Shown here piece after piece: positions 23,803 through 35,320 of a DNA stretch of 64,000 nucleotides. A program made the position numbers and the translations under genes. Positions within the stretch are counted from its first letter, which is position 1, and the number at the start of each line of letters is the position of its first letter. Source of the stretch: Mastigias papua (Eukaryota; Cnidaria; Scyphozoa; Rhizostomeae; Mastigiidae); contig OZ025267.1 of assembly GCA_964019165.1 (NCBI GenBank), positions 5,423,410 to 5,487,409 on the forward strand, given 5' to 3'. Under the pieces are notes generated by a model. It was not told the DNA's origin. It saw nothing but the letters and a program-made list of their open reading frames with translations, and made no database searches.

Positions 23803-24369
23803 GGTATTACGTAAATAATCTATTTAATATCAAAGGAACAGAGGCAAATTTTGTAATTAGCCAATCAACAGGCATTCTCAACAGCCAATGAGAATCCTGG
23901 ATGGTGAGGTCACTTTGTTTACACTTTGCCTGTCCCCCCTCTTTAAAATGGGGAAAAACATAGTCATACAAAAATAAGGTCATCATCAATACATGCTTGC
24001 TTGAAACTCTCCCAGTTTTTAGCAGCATTTTTGTAGGAAAATAATTCATGAATTCCTCACGGCCCTAAGCGATATCTGCATCTAATTTTTCTAAAGCGAC
24101 GTTCAAATTTCATCCTTCCTAAAGTGTATATCAAATAGGTATAGGTACCCAGGAAAAGCGGCTCCCAACCCCAGAAGACCTGTTCATAATTCACTATCAA
24201 TGCCGCAAAATTCCTCAAAAGAATCCTTTCTCAATAGACTCTTTTTCCTTTTATATCTTATAAGAATTGTAAAACTACAACATACTTTGGTTGCACTGTG
24301 ACCAAATACAACAAGAAAGGACACTAAGTTTTTTGGCTCCAACAGAATATGTTGCTTACAATTTAACAT
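23803..24369. repeat. Long inverted repeat, left arm
   Basis: Imperfect inverted copy of about 26160-26725. Matching segments include 'agaggcaaattttgtaa', 'agaatcctgg', 'gcgacgttcaaatttcat', and 'tcataattcactatcaa' followed by 'tgccgcaaaa'. The pair looks like the long terminal inverted repeats of a large DNA element or a foldback structure. The outer ends are near GGTATT at 23803 and its complement near 26713. No target duplication is certain. Confidence 0.7.
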
Positions 24370-24405
24370 ATGTGCAACAAGATAAGTAAAGTTGATGTCA
24401 AAAAG

Positions 24406-24674
<269 letters not shown>

Positions 24675-25264
24675 CCAGATACTGTCTGCCTTCTATAGAG
24701 AAGATTCTGACAGGGTGACAGCCAGAGTGGATAGTAAGCAAATACTTGGAAAAATGTGAAAGTATGAAAAATTTGATAAGTAAACATTGGACTGTTTTTG
24801 AGTGTACCAAATAATACTAAATCTATAGAATGAATACATGCACATGCACATGGCCAAAGTTCTTAACAGCTAACGTGAGATGAAGTTTATAAAACTATTA
24901 GTCAAATAAACCAACGAAAAGAAAGAATAAAATAGATGGTACGCTGCTAGTAGTCTAACAAGCTCGCTCCATCAGTTGAGTGAAAAAAGTTACATTGTTA
25001 CCTTAAATGTTGATCTATTAGCTATATAGCCTCTTCAATTTGAAGTTAATTTCCTCTTTTTAATTTCAACTTTGTCTCTCCCACCTCCGAAAATAGATAA
25101 TGATTTGCACATTTCTTTGAAACAGCCCTGCAAAGATGAATACCTGCTGACGCAAATTTGATAAAATAAATACACTCGTAACGAAAAGTTTGTTTCGTCG
25201 ACGGTAATGAGAATACGTCAAGAAGCCATTGCAAATTTTATATTCACTGTAGACACATGGAGTT

Positions 25265-25372
25265 TAATTCACCGAATGGAATAATTCTAATTCACCGAAT
25301 GGAATAATTCTAATTCACCGAATGGAATAATTCTAATTCACCGAACGGAATAATTCTAATTCACCGAACGGA
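25265..25372. repeat. 23-bp tandem repeat, 4.7 copies
   Basis: Units begin at 25265, 25288, 25311, 25334 and 25357, each TAATTCACCGAAnGGAATAA plus TTC. The first three carry T and the last two C at the variable site. No spacers, so not CRISPR. Confidence 0.93.
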
Positions 25373-25443
25373 AACCTTACAACTCCGTTTCACTCAGCAA
25401 TAAGTTTGTTGTGAAAGACGCTGCCTTGATGAAGCAAGCCTAA

Positions 25444-26151
25444 TGCTAGGCGCACACTGGAGAAATTTGCTTAAGAAAAGTGCCATTCGTGCCATATTGC
25501 TTAAGCAAAATTCTCCAGTGTGCGGTGGTTAATCCCTAAGCAATATTGCTTTTCTAGCCAAAAGTAAAATATCTATCGTGTTTGATATTTTTTTCCTTTC
25601 GTGCCATTTTGCTTACAGTGTGCGGGGGTGAAAGCAATATTGCTTACAACTCTTGGAGTATAGCGCATGCGCTTTATCCATATTCTACGGTGGTAAGAGT
25701 GTGTAATAGCGAAAATCACCAGCGACTTTCAAATGAAGCTATTCCGCACAATAACTTGATATAATTATTTCCCTTACTCATGTATGTCAGATCGGCTAAG
25801 TTTATGGAAAGGCTGAAGGGAGATCAAGCTATACACCAAACTGACGAAAAATTAGAATTTCTCAGTGCTAATCACCTTCCAAGAACCTATGGGTCCTTCC
25901 ATATTTAATTTGGCCAATAAATTAAGAAAGCATCCTTGATGGTTTTTCTCAGTCCAGATGGCTTTCACCGCCGCACACTGTAAGCAAAATGGCACGAAAG
26001 GAAAAAAATATCAAACACGATAGATATTTTACTTTTGGCTAGAAAAGCAATATTGCTTAGGGATTAACCACCGCACACTGGAGAATTTTGCTTAAGCAAT
26101 ATGGCACGAATGGCACTTTCTTAAGCAAATTTCTCCAATGTGTGCCTAGCA
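25444..26151. mobile_element. Long-TIR MITE with TAA target duplication (Harbinger-like)
   Basis: Terminal inverted repeats of about 185 bp occupy 25444-25632 and 25968-26151. They start TGCTAGGC(G)CACACTGG and match closely, including the 'gtgccatattgcttaag' and 'atctatcgtgtttgatatt' blocks. TAA flanks both ends (25441-25443 and 26152-26154). Three-base TAA/TTA duplications are typical of PIF/Harbinger elements. The roughly 335-bp centre has no transposase, so it is non-autonomous. It lies just inside the right arm of the larger inverted repeat and so appears nested in it. Confidence 0.85.
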
Positions 26152-26159
26152 TAAGTTAA

Positions 26160-26725
26160 AGAAGGGTATTAGTTTTCTTTGTCCTACTTCTCTTGTTGGT
26201 TTTGTCACGGGACATGTGCAAATCATTGCCTAGTTTTCTGGGGTGGGAAGAGACAACGTTACAGTTACAATAAGGAATTAATTTCAATTCAAGGATGCTA
26301 CTGAGAAAGGGTTCTCTTGAGACATTTTGCGGTATTGATAGTGAATTATGAACAGGCCTTCTGGGGTTGGGAGCCACTTTTCCTGGGTATCTAGACCTAT
26401 TTGACATGCAATTTAGGAAGGATGAAATTTGAACGTCGCTGTAGAAAATTTTAATGGAGCTATCGCTTAGGGCCGCAAGGAGTTCATAGCTTATTACCTT
26501 AGAAAACTGCTGCCGAAAACTGGGAGAGTTTCAAGCAAGTATGTATTGATGACGACGTTTTTTATGCAGCTATGTTTTATCATTGCTAGAGGTGGTGGCA
26601 GGCAAAATGTAAACCAATTACGTCATCACCCAGGATTCTGATTGGTTGTTGAGGATCGCTTTTGATTGGCTGTTACAAAATTTGCCTCTGTTAGCATTGA
26701 TAACAAAATACCCGGCACAAAAGGG
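26160..26725. repeat. Long inverted repeat, right arm
   Basis: Reverse-complement partner of 23803-24369. Together with the arms' unpaired centre the structure spans about 2.9 kb and encloses the TCTA microsatellite, the 23-bp tandem repeat and the TAA-flanked MITE. Confidence 0.7.
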
Positions 26726-26802
26726 TGTAATAAACACAAACATACGTGAGAAGTTACTCAATAGACAAAACAAAGAAAGCATTATGGAGTTATGTTAATT
26801 AG

Positions 26803-27900
26803 GAACATTGTGAGGTTCAGTGTGGCATTCCCCAGGGTTCGTGCCTTGGGCCCCTCCTTTTCATCCTATACGTAAATGACTTTGAGCGATGCTTACAGAA
26901 AAGCTCAACAAATATGTATGCAGACGACACTAGCATAACATGCTCTGCAAAAGACATTGAGGAACTCTGCAATGACCTAAAAACTGAGGGTAAGAACATT
27001 GCAGAGTGGATGCGGCAAAATAAGCTTAGTCTGAACACCAATAAAACTGAATATATGGTCATAGGTAATAAAAGACGAGTTAACCATATCCAGGAGGAGA
27101 TAAACGTCGAAATAAATGGAGAAAATATCCAACGAGTCCATGAAGTAAAATATCTAGGAGTCACTATCGACGAAAACCTATCTTGGAACAAGCAGTATAA
27201 GAAACTTAAGTGTAAACTCAAAAGTGGTCGTTATTCATTGAGAAAACTTAAAAACATAATTCCACAATCGAAATTGGACAAAGTTTACAGGGCACTTTTC
27301 GAGAGCCATCTAAGATATGGTGATGAATTATGGGGAAGTCTGTCCACTACAAAGCTTGAACATCTTCAGCGTCTTCAAGACAGGGCTCGAACATTAATTG
27401 AAAGGGCAAAAATTTGAGGACGGTTGGATCTGTAAATGGCTTTCAGTTTCGAACCTAATCAAATATGACAGGGCCATAATGACATATAAAATGATGAATG
27501 GTCTTTGCCCTGTTAGCCTTAGAGGTCGATTTATCACTAGGTCAGAGATATCTAGTTATTCAACAAGGAATCAGCTTGATATTGACATCCCTAGGCAAAA
27601 TTTGGAATTCACAAAGGGAAGTTTCTTTCACTCTGGTGCCAGAACATGGAATGAGATTCCAATAAACATAAGAATGCGCCCCACAATTTCCATGTTTAAA
27701 AGAAACTTGAAGGGATTCCTACAAAGTAAATAACTTCTCAAAAAAAAATACGGTCCCTAGGTAGAACAGCTACATCCTCATTTTGAATAAAGTTAATTTG
27801 TAGTAGAAGTATTGTTATTTATTATTTTATGTTATTTATAGTATAGCTGATAGGGATTTGTGTATAAATATTTTGAAATGAAAAAATGAAATGAATGAAA
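26803..27900 (+). mobile_element. 5'-truncated LINE with reverse transcriptase (Jockey/CR1-like)
   Basis: The reading starts in mid-domain at QCGIPQGSCLGPLLFILYVN, continues to the catalytic MYADDTS motif (near 26914-26934), then NKLSLNTNKTEYM, VKYLGVTIDENLSW, ESHLRYGDELWG and LERLQ-type motifs. A frameshift near 27,400 moves the C-terminal part (KTYKMMNGLCP-like, RNQLDIDIPRQN, GARTWNEIP) into another frame, which ends LKGFLQSK at 27733. About 170 bp of AT-rich 3' UTR ends in a TGAAATGAA-type tail near 27900. The 5' truncation, broken frame and short-repeat tail identify a dead non-LTR insertion. Confidence 0.88.
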
Positions 27901-30200
27901 TGTGAGAGGTTCTCCAAATCTTCGTATTTGTTGAAATACCTTTCTTACACTATCATCCTTCATGCGAAATCCAAGTCTGCAATTTATATCCGCGAATGCA
28001 AACTTGATATTCCGCTTGCGTACGTATATTTTTCAGTGGCGTACGAGAGCAATTTGACTCTGCGAGCTGTTAGATCTAAGCCAATTTGCTGACCATTTTT
28101 CAAGTTTTTCCGTGCACGGTAAATGGTTTTATGCTGCTTCCATTACCTAAATTTTAGTATGATGGCTTGTGATAAATTTTTGTCGTTCTTTGGGTTTATT
28201 ATTTTACCAATCCTATGAACCATAGGAAGCATAGCCTCCAAATTTTTATGAGTCTGATCAGATCTATTTTCTCCCAGCTTATTTGACTAATCATCTTGCA
28301 GAGTTCTCACTACACATGCTTTCCACAGCTACTTATAGGCCCATTTTTGTACGCGGATTAGCTAGTTAGGTTATGACGTATGAAGCATGGAGAAATTTGT
28401 TATTGAAAGGTTTTTCCTTCATTTTTCTGCATTTGTTATTTTAGGATTATCCCTCATATCTCTTCTTCCGTGATACACAACAGTGGTCCCTTTGACCTAT
28501 TATGTATTGCAGCTACTCTTCCAATCAGCAGAATATTGCTAAAAGACCTACTAAATTACTTTTGTCTGTTTGATGACTGCTTTCCTTCGAACTGACACTT
28601 TTAAAACCAAAGAATGTAGTTCAAACTATACCCAAGTACAAACCTGAATCAAATGTTTCTCAAACTAGGCATTCTTGTCAATTATTCAAATCACAACAAA
28701 TAGCCAAAGGTGCAATTTCAAATACCCTTAAACTGTTTAAAGACTAGTAGAAATTGTTGTCTAAGCATCGACAGACATGTTGAGTCAAATGAACAAAAAT
28801 AATATTGAGGTTTGGATTATATGTTGAGTTTATCTGATGTACAGGTGTATATTTAATTGGGTGTTAAAGCTCTCTGATTATCAAATTCTGGATACTGAGG
28901 ACAGTTCCCCTGAGCCTATTATCTTCTATGTCAATGTGTTCTGGTGACCAGTAGAGAAGAGGCAAATTCACTAGTAATACTAGAGATTATTGCATGATTT
29001 CATGAAATTTTTTAACTGTGATTGAGTAATTTCCCTATAGCTGTGAAGAATAAAATAGCATATTGCTTAAAATTGACTGATTAGATGTAAGTAGCTATAG
29101 ACGCTTTTTTGCTAATAGAGAAGAACTGGTAGACAGAGCAGTAGCAATCCCATGGCAGGTTTGTAGTCTAGCTATGCCACGTCCACACACACATCAAATA
29201 CATTAATCCATTAGCAACTTACACTCACTATGCCTCTGCTTTCCATATCCATTGTGTTCAAACCATGATGATCGGTTTATCCAAAGAATGATATTTGATA
29301 GTTCAATTTGGTTTTATTGGCAGACACTTTGTTGTTCTTATTCATTGGTCTCAGTGGCCTGAGTTACTTTATCCATTTATTTAAGCTTCTTATACCTTGA
29401 TACCTTTGTTATGTGTGGCCGAACTTGTATGAAATGGAAGCAATGTATTATTTAAACTACATTGTGAATTACCAATCGCACTATCAATTTAGTTTCATCG
29501 TACTTTTGAAGTTATTGGTTTTGTCTACTAACATATTATCAGAGGTAAAAGCATGTTTAAGTCATACTAGCAGTTTATCTCAAAAATAAGAAATTATTTT
29601 GAAAAGTTATCGCAAGGTATATAAGCAAAGTATTATGGGGCGAATTTTAAATAAGTGAAAATTAGGATGTGATCATATAGGCGTGGTCTTTTGTAATGGC
29701 AACTATTTTGCAAATATAAGAATTTATTCTGGATCCGCACCTGATTGCATTGTAGCTATCTTTCTGTGTTGCTTTATGTGGTTCTGTTCTGTGCTGTGCT
29801 ACGATGATAGGTTAACATCTAACATTCTTGGATTGTTCGTAAGTGTTGTACCGCATTCAATGTTTAGGGGCGTTATAAGCAATTTATGCGAATTATCCCA
29901 AATGTATTTGCAGAACTGAATTTTATTACATTTTACCCTACTAGATTACTTCAAAACAGAAACAGATCTTGAAATCAATGTAATATATAAATAAACATAA
30001 TCATTTCACCTCAAAATCAGCAAAAAATAAATAAAATCAACATAATCATCTAACTGTGCTTATGAGAAACTGATTTGAAACTGAAACTGATTCCAGTTTG
30101 TCATGTCAAGCTACATTTTTGGCGAATAGCAAAGGAAATATCATTCTTGAAAAGTCACACGGTATTAACGTGCAACCAGTTTGATTGTTCAGTTCTATGA
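27901..30200. other. Intergenic, nothing recognised
   Basis: No coding or repeat signal I can support across these 2.3 kb. Open frames are short and without domain features. Confidence 0.3.
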
Positions 30201-30207
30201 AGAATGG

Positions 30208-32533
30208 TTAAATATCCTGGAGTAATATGCACTTGAAGGCTGAATCGTGGACCTTGACAACTGATTTTGAGCATGTACAACTCTGGTATTTGTTGCTAAA
30301 GCTTGCTGCCACAGCTGCCTGTCCGCCCCTCTTCCATTCTATGCAAGTTGACAGACAGATCTCCTTTGTTGAAGCAGAAAAGAAGGGATCATGGCCAACC
30401 CCATGGTAACAAGATTCTTGCCATTTGTCATCTAAGAAATAAAGATATTACCTTTGCAATAGCTAATAGAAGGGGCAATCTTAAACACACTTTTCCTTTT
30501 GGCAATTTATAAATGAACACTGAGGAAAAGAATAGACAACACATCTTACAATCACATTGTAGAGATGTCAAAGTGCTCATGTTACTTTATGTCTTGATTT
30601 ATGACGAAATTTTAGCTTTCACGCAACAATTCTCATTCTGGAATCCAATGTATAGAGTCCCTAGCAATTAAAGCTATTTCGATATTATATTACAAGTGTC
30701 TTTGGGTTCATTTTAGAATTACTGTTAGACTTCTGATAGAACTCGTGGATTGCTGCATTGAAGACTGTTATCCACTTTTGGAAACCATCAATGCTTCTTT
30801 TCTTCAAAACTCTGTTCAACAGTTAAGATCATGCGCAACTGCTTAAATAAATTTCATTTTATAGAAAATGTAGAGAACGTTAATAACATCTTATACCACC
30901 TTGACATGTAAGTCCTTTATAGCCGATAATGCAAACACACGAGAAATTTCCCATTCCATTAACACATGTTGCGCCGTTTTGACAAGGATTACTGGAGCAC
31001 TTATAAACATCTAAAACAATGCAAAATAGTGATACAACAAAGAATTTTATTTAAGGTGTATGATATTCCTAGAATGTGCAACAAAATGCTGTATTGATAA
31101 TTTGAAAATGCAGTGAGATACTTTGTTATTCAATTTATTTGATTTATGTCATGACTCTTACAGAAAATACTTCTGAGAGAACCTGTGACTTGTTAGTTAC
31201 AATGTATATATAAGCAATTGCCCTAACTTCTAATATTCCTCTGCTTCAAAGCAATGTTCACAGTGATCAAAATAGGTAGAAAGATTGAATTCAAGCGTAA
31301 GTTAGAGAAAAATAAATTGAGCTGTCTTTAGATATATCATCACCTTGGCATGCACGAACTTTGCAGCCAATAAGACAAACACAACAGAATAGTCTAATTT
31401 CATCCACATATATTCCACCATTCTGACATGGATTTAATTGCCAAAATCAGGTCAAAACATTTCGTATAAATCTATCCTCATAAGTCGGTTTTCCTGTGGT
31501 TGTATAGTTTTTCCAAAATGCATCTTTTAATTAAGGTTTTAAACATTTATCACAGTCGAGTGCTCTAGTACTCCGTTTAAATTGAGCTTTTTATTGAAGT
31601 GCATTATTGTTTTTCTGACATGCCTTCGATTGGCACAAGGCTGCACTCGAGAGCAATAGCAGAAATGCATGTAATATTTAAAATGAAGTTAAACAAGTGG
31701 AACGTTTGCTGCAATCTCACGAAAATATGGCTTTCCAATGCAGACGTCGTCTGGTTGGATAAAAGGACAATCTACGATTCATGATAAGGCAAAGGAAAAC
31801 AAAAGAAATTCAACAGGCTATTGAAGAACTTTTTAGCTTTCCATGTTCACAGAAAGTGAAGAAATAGGAGCACACATTCACTATTGCTTCGAAGACATGT
31901 TCCGTTGTTGAAATGGAGCTTAATCGCTCCATGAAACAGATGCGACTTGCAAATATTTTTTCAAGAAGCAGAAATCCATAACATGGCTTAGCGGGATTCT
32001 ACTGCACATGAAAGTGGACTACAATATAGAGCTAATTTTCTATTCTTGCACAGTAAAGATTATCATTATGCTCCATCAAACACCGTTGCCAGTATTCACA
32101 TATTTCTATCATTTTGTTCTCCTTTAAGCATCATAAAGTTTTGAGTATGCCAACTTAGAATAAGTGATCAGTAAATCTTTTCCTCTCTTTGCTATCTCAT
32201 CAATGAATAATAATGAATTATTAGAAATGTCACAAGGTCTCATACCTTCAGGTCTTTTTTCCACATAACACTATATCTCTCATTCCCCGACTCCTCCATC
32301 GATTTCAGCATAATATACATCTTAGTCATCTTTAGTATTGCGACGTATTTGCAACTATCGTCGATCCAGCAGTTATGATGTACATGTATAAGTTCATGAG
32401 ATAGAGCAATCCCCTCTTGGGATCCTGATACTACTTGATACGCATACCCAGTTGTATAAAGCTGGCCCTTTAGCGAATACGGGAGAGCAAAGAAAACCAG
32501 AAGCATAGTTTCAAAACAGCATTTCAAATTCAT
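30208..32533 (-). pseudogene. Array copy C: broken secreted EGF/WSC-like gene
   Basis: The signal-peptide exon is 32533-32246, an EGF exon is 31010-30900 and a decayed terminal exon lies at about 30400-30208. The first exon is 288 bp instead of the 289 or 298 of its intact relatives. One base is missing in the A-run before the donor, so the end reads KKDLKV then a stop instead of KKRVEG, and the phase-1 join is lost. The EGF exon is open with six cysteines but starts DVYKC. The terminal exon keeps ICLSTC, AAVAASF and CTCSKS but has lost the conserved W-x-x-S-C start. A second, decayed EGF exon sits at 31344-31440. A sequencing error in the A-run would affect only the first lesion. Confidence 0.75.
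31344..31440 (-). pseudogene. Degenerate EGF exon of array copy C
   Basis: NPCQNGG and VCLIGCK survive, with a GT donor at 31342-31343. The first cysteine, the acceptor and one central cysteine are lost. Confidence 0.6.
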
Positions 32534-33189
32534 ATTTTAGGTTTCCTGATCTCTTTGAGAGTCCTAAGAGACCCAGATCTTGTGGCTATCTAAAACAGAT
32601 GAGTATGAGCTACTGTCATTACGGTCTTCAAAAATGGCTCGCTAAAGTATACAGAGCAATTCATTGAACAGTACGTCCCAGCGATGTTGAGTTGAATTTT
32701 TAGCAAATACAGCACTGTATTCGGTGTTTTTTAGTGCTATTTAATGTTGTTCAAAGTTTTACAAAGATTTTCAGCACAAACGTCCCTTACATCGACTAGC
32801 CAAATATGGTTCTATCTTCAGTCGCTTACATCAACTAACCAAACATTCCGGGCTTCTGAACACAGCACCTTTCCTGCGGCCAATAATTTTTCTCCCTCCT
32901 TTTAATGGAAACAACTCGCGCCCGTAACAGTTGCTTGGATGTGACATTACAGCGTCGAATTATGCAAAATAACAGAACATACAGTGGGAAGTCCTTGAGA
33001 ACAGTAGACTGATTGCAACCAGTGAAGCTCAATTTTGTTTATTTCAACTTCCCTACATACTATTCAAAAAGTAATTGCAATATAAAATATAAAAGGATAA
33101 CAGAATTCCTTGCAGAATCAGTCCAAGAAACTAATAATAAAAGAAAGTGGGCAAGAATAATTGAATTTAGGAAAATATATTACAGGAGG

Positions 33190-34290
33190 AACTCCCTCAA
33201 TAGTTAACATGATTGAAGAGGGAGCCCCCTATGGAAATTAGTTATCTGGTTGAATAGTTTGAGAAGTAGATGGGGGCAAGAAACCAATGCAGTTCAGGAA
33301 GTAGTTAGCCTTTATCAATGAGTAATTTTATAATTCTGTATTGAAGAATATTTTTGAAGGGACATTTTTGAGTTATACAGGTAGTGTATTCCAAAGTTTG
33401 GCACCAAGATAACATACGGATCTAAAACCATATTAGATGCTGTTTTGTCCAGTCAGGTATAATGGATGAATTGAATACAAAGAAGTTACAGGAGCATTCA
33501 GGCGACTTCTTGTCGACAGAGTCATAGAAAAACGTTAGGAGTCTATGTTCTAAAGTATTGGAAAGTCCGAGTTGTTTAAGATGCTTCAGAATGGGTAAAG
33601 AGGGTAACAAGCGATAATGAAATAAGATTGCTCAGAGTGCTTTTTTCTGTAATTAAATCTATGTAAGATACATATGCTTGATCACAGACGATAAGACCAT
33701 TTTGTAGGAAGGACAGGAATAAAATATTGTACAAGGAGAGAGAAGCATAAAAAAGCAGTAGATTACGAATCTTGCAAAGAATTTCACATATTCTGGTCAA
33801 CTTTTCAGATAGTTCACATAGATGGTATTTCCAGGTCAGATGTTTGTTTGTCCTTTCAATGCATAACGATAACTTATTAGCATTAAGACAACTTATTATT
33901 GACTTTAGCTCTTTGTTAGCAATTGTAATTAAATTAGGTAATTATTTTGATTTACAGTAAATGTTGGTATCATCAGCGAAAAGATAATGATCAAGTTTCT
34001 TAGAAGCATTAGGTAAATCATTCATGCAGATTAGGAGAAGCAATAGGCCTAATACACAACTGCTTGGCTTGAATTACTTCCATTAGCAGAATCATATTGC
34101 CTTCAATTATATAAATAAGATCTAAGCCATTCCAGGTACAACCACGTACAACATCATGTACAATTTTTGATAACAAGATTTTATGATTAGTAGTATCGAA
34201 GGTTTTTATAAATATATACAAATACGACAACCAAATCTTTTATTATCCATGGCACTTCTTAGAGCTTCTGTCAAGTTCACTAGGCTATGA
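33190..34290 (-). mobile_element. LINE reverse transcriptase relic
   Basis: Reading the minus strand: a TFDTTNHKILLSKI segment (palm start, at 34,150-34,210), then NDLPNASKKLDHYLFADDTN with the FADD catalytic motif (near 33,970-34,020), a NANKLSL segment, and thumb-like SEKLTRICEILCKIRNLL (near 33,780). Stops and shifts break the frame. The 3' end near 33,190-33,240 carries the CTCCCTC/GAGGGAG hairpin also seen at 48,295 and 59,155. Same family as the relics at those places. Confidence 0.7.
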
Positions 34291-34442
34291 CCAATTGAGT
34301 GGCTTTCTAAAAAACCGATGTAGCAAACCACTGGGCAATAAGAGGAGCATAGACATCGATAGATTTGGAATCAAAGCAAACCCGAAAAGTGAATTTTGAT
34401 AGTTTGTGTTCAGGTTTGACTTTGTCAAGGTATCACTACTGA

Positions 34443-34475
34443 AAGTCGATTTTGCGCCTGGGGGGGGGGGAGTCT
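34443..34475. other. Poly-G run within unrecognised flank
   Basis: A run of ten G (within 34461-34471) lies in sequence with no supported feature. Nothing else seen between 34,300 and 35,250. Confidence 0.4.
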
Positions 34476-35260
34476 ATTCCGCATAATATTAAAACTGCAA
34501 TAGAGACTGAATTGTGAATTGTGCAAGACAGCTTTCTTCCATTTCCATGAGTCAGCTATCAAATGTCTCTTTACAACAATATGTGAAAATGACACCTTCT
34601 CCATAACGAAACGATTGCTTAATGGGCAGTGTATTATGTAAAGAGATCACCTATTTTGATATTTGTAGGACTACATGAGGAACACAAAATAATATAGAAC
34701 AAGTAATAACGTGAGTACATGGGATCTGCTGACTTTAATTCTCTACCTGCCTTAGCTCAGCGTACAACTAATAGAAATAGATTTTTAGCCCAGGTTAATT
34801 CCTTATTTTGACACTTGTTCATGCCAAAGATTTTCTTTACCTGCAAAAGTTATAAGGTTTTTTTTGTTAGCAATATGAGAAACCATTGTCAATGGATAGT
34901 GTGTATTATCATATATCATATATATCATATAACTTTTATCTTTAGCAAGGAAATTGCAGACTTACTGGAAATATTCGACAAGAGTGTCAATACCCTTCAT
35001 GCTTACAAGATATTAAACTGCAGTATGTAACGAAAGATTACCATTAAAACATGTAAAATGAGGATTGTCAATGCACGACTCAAAAGCAAGATATTGTTTT
35101 CTTAGTTTGCCTTTGACCGATTATTTCGTAGTGCATTACTATCCAAAATAGCATCCAATTTGACAGTTCTAAAATAAGTTTTAATTTTTCAACTCTTTTA
35201 TATACATAGTTGCAATATTCTATCATTTAATACTTCAATCCATTACAAAGTTTAACTTAC

Positions 35261-35320
35261 CTTTTACGCTATCTACGTTTGAAGTGAAGATGACAACTGG
35301 CTAGCAACAGCAACGGTTTA
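35261..35320 (-). other. Putative 5' non-coding exon of array copy C
   Basis: A GTAAGTTAAACTTTG donor (complement of 35260-35246) matches the copies near 41753 and 44018. The exon side shares 'cagttgtca' on the minus strand with them. An upstream 'attcaatcattta' also occurs near 52,383. Confidence 0.45.

Noticed and set aside
25265..25372. Regular 23-bp repeats as a CRISPR array
   Set aside because: Units are contiguous with no spacers, and the genome is eukaryotic.
28216..28240. Shared 'ccataggaagcatagcc' with 36,972
   Set aside because: A single short match without similar flanks; not enough to call a repeat family.
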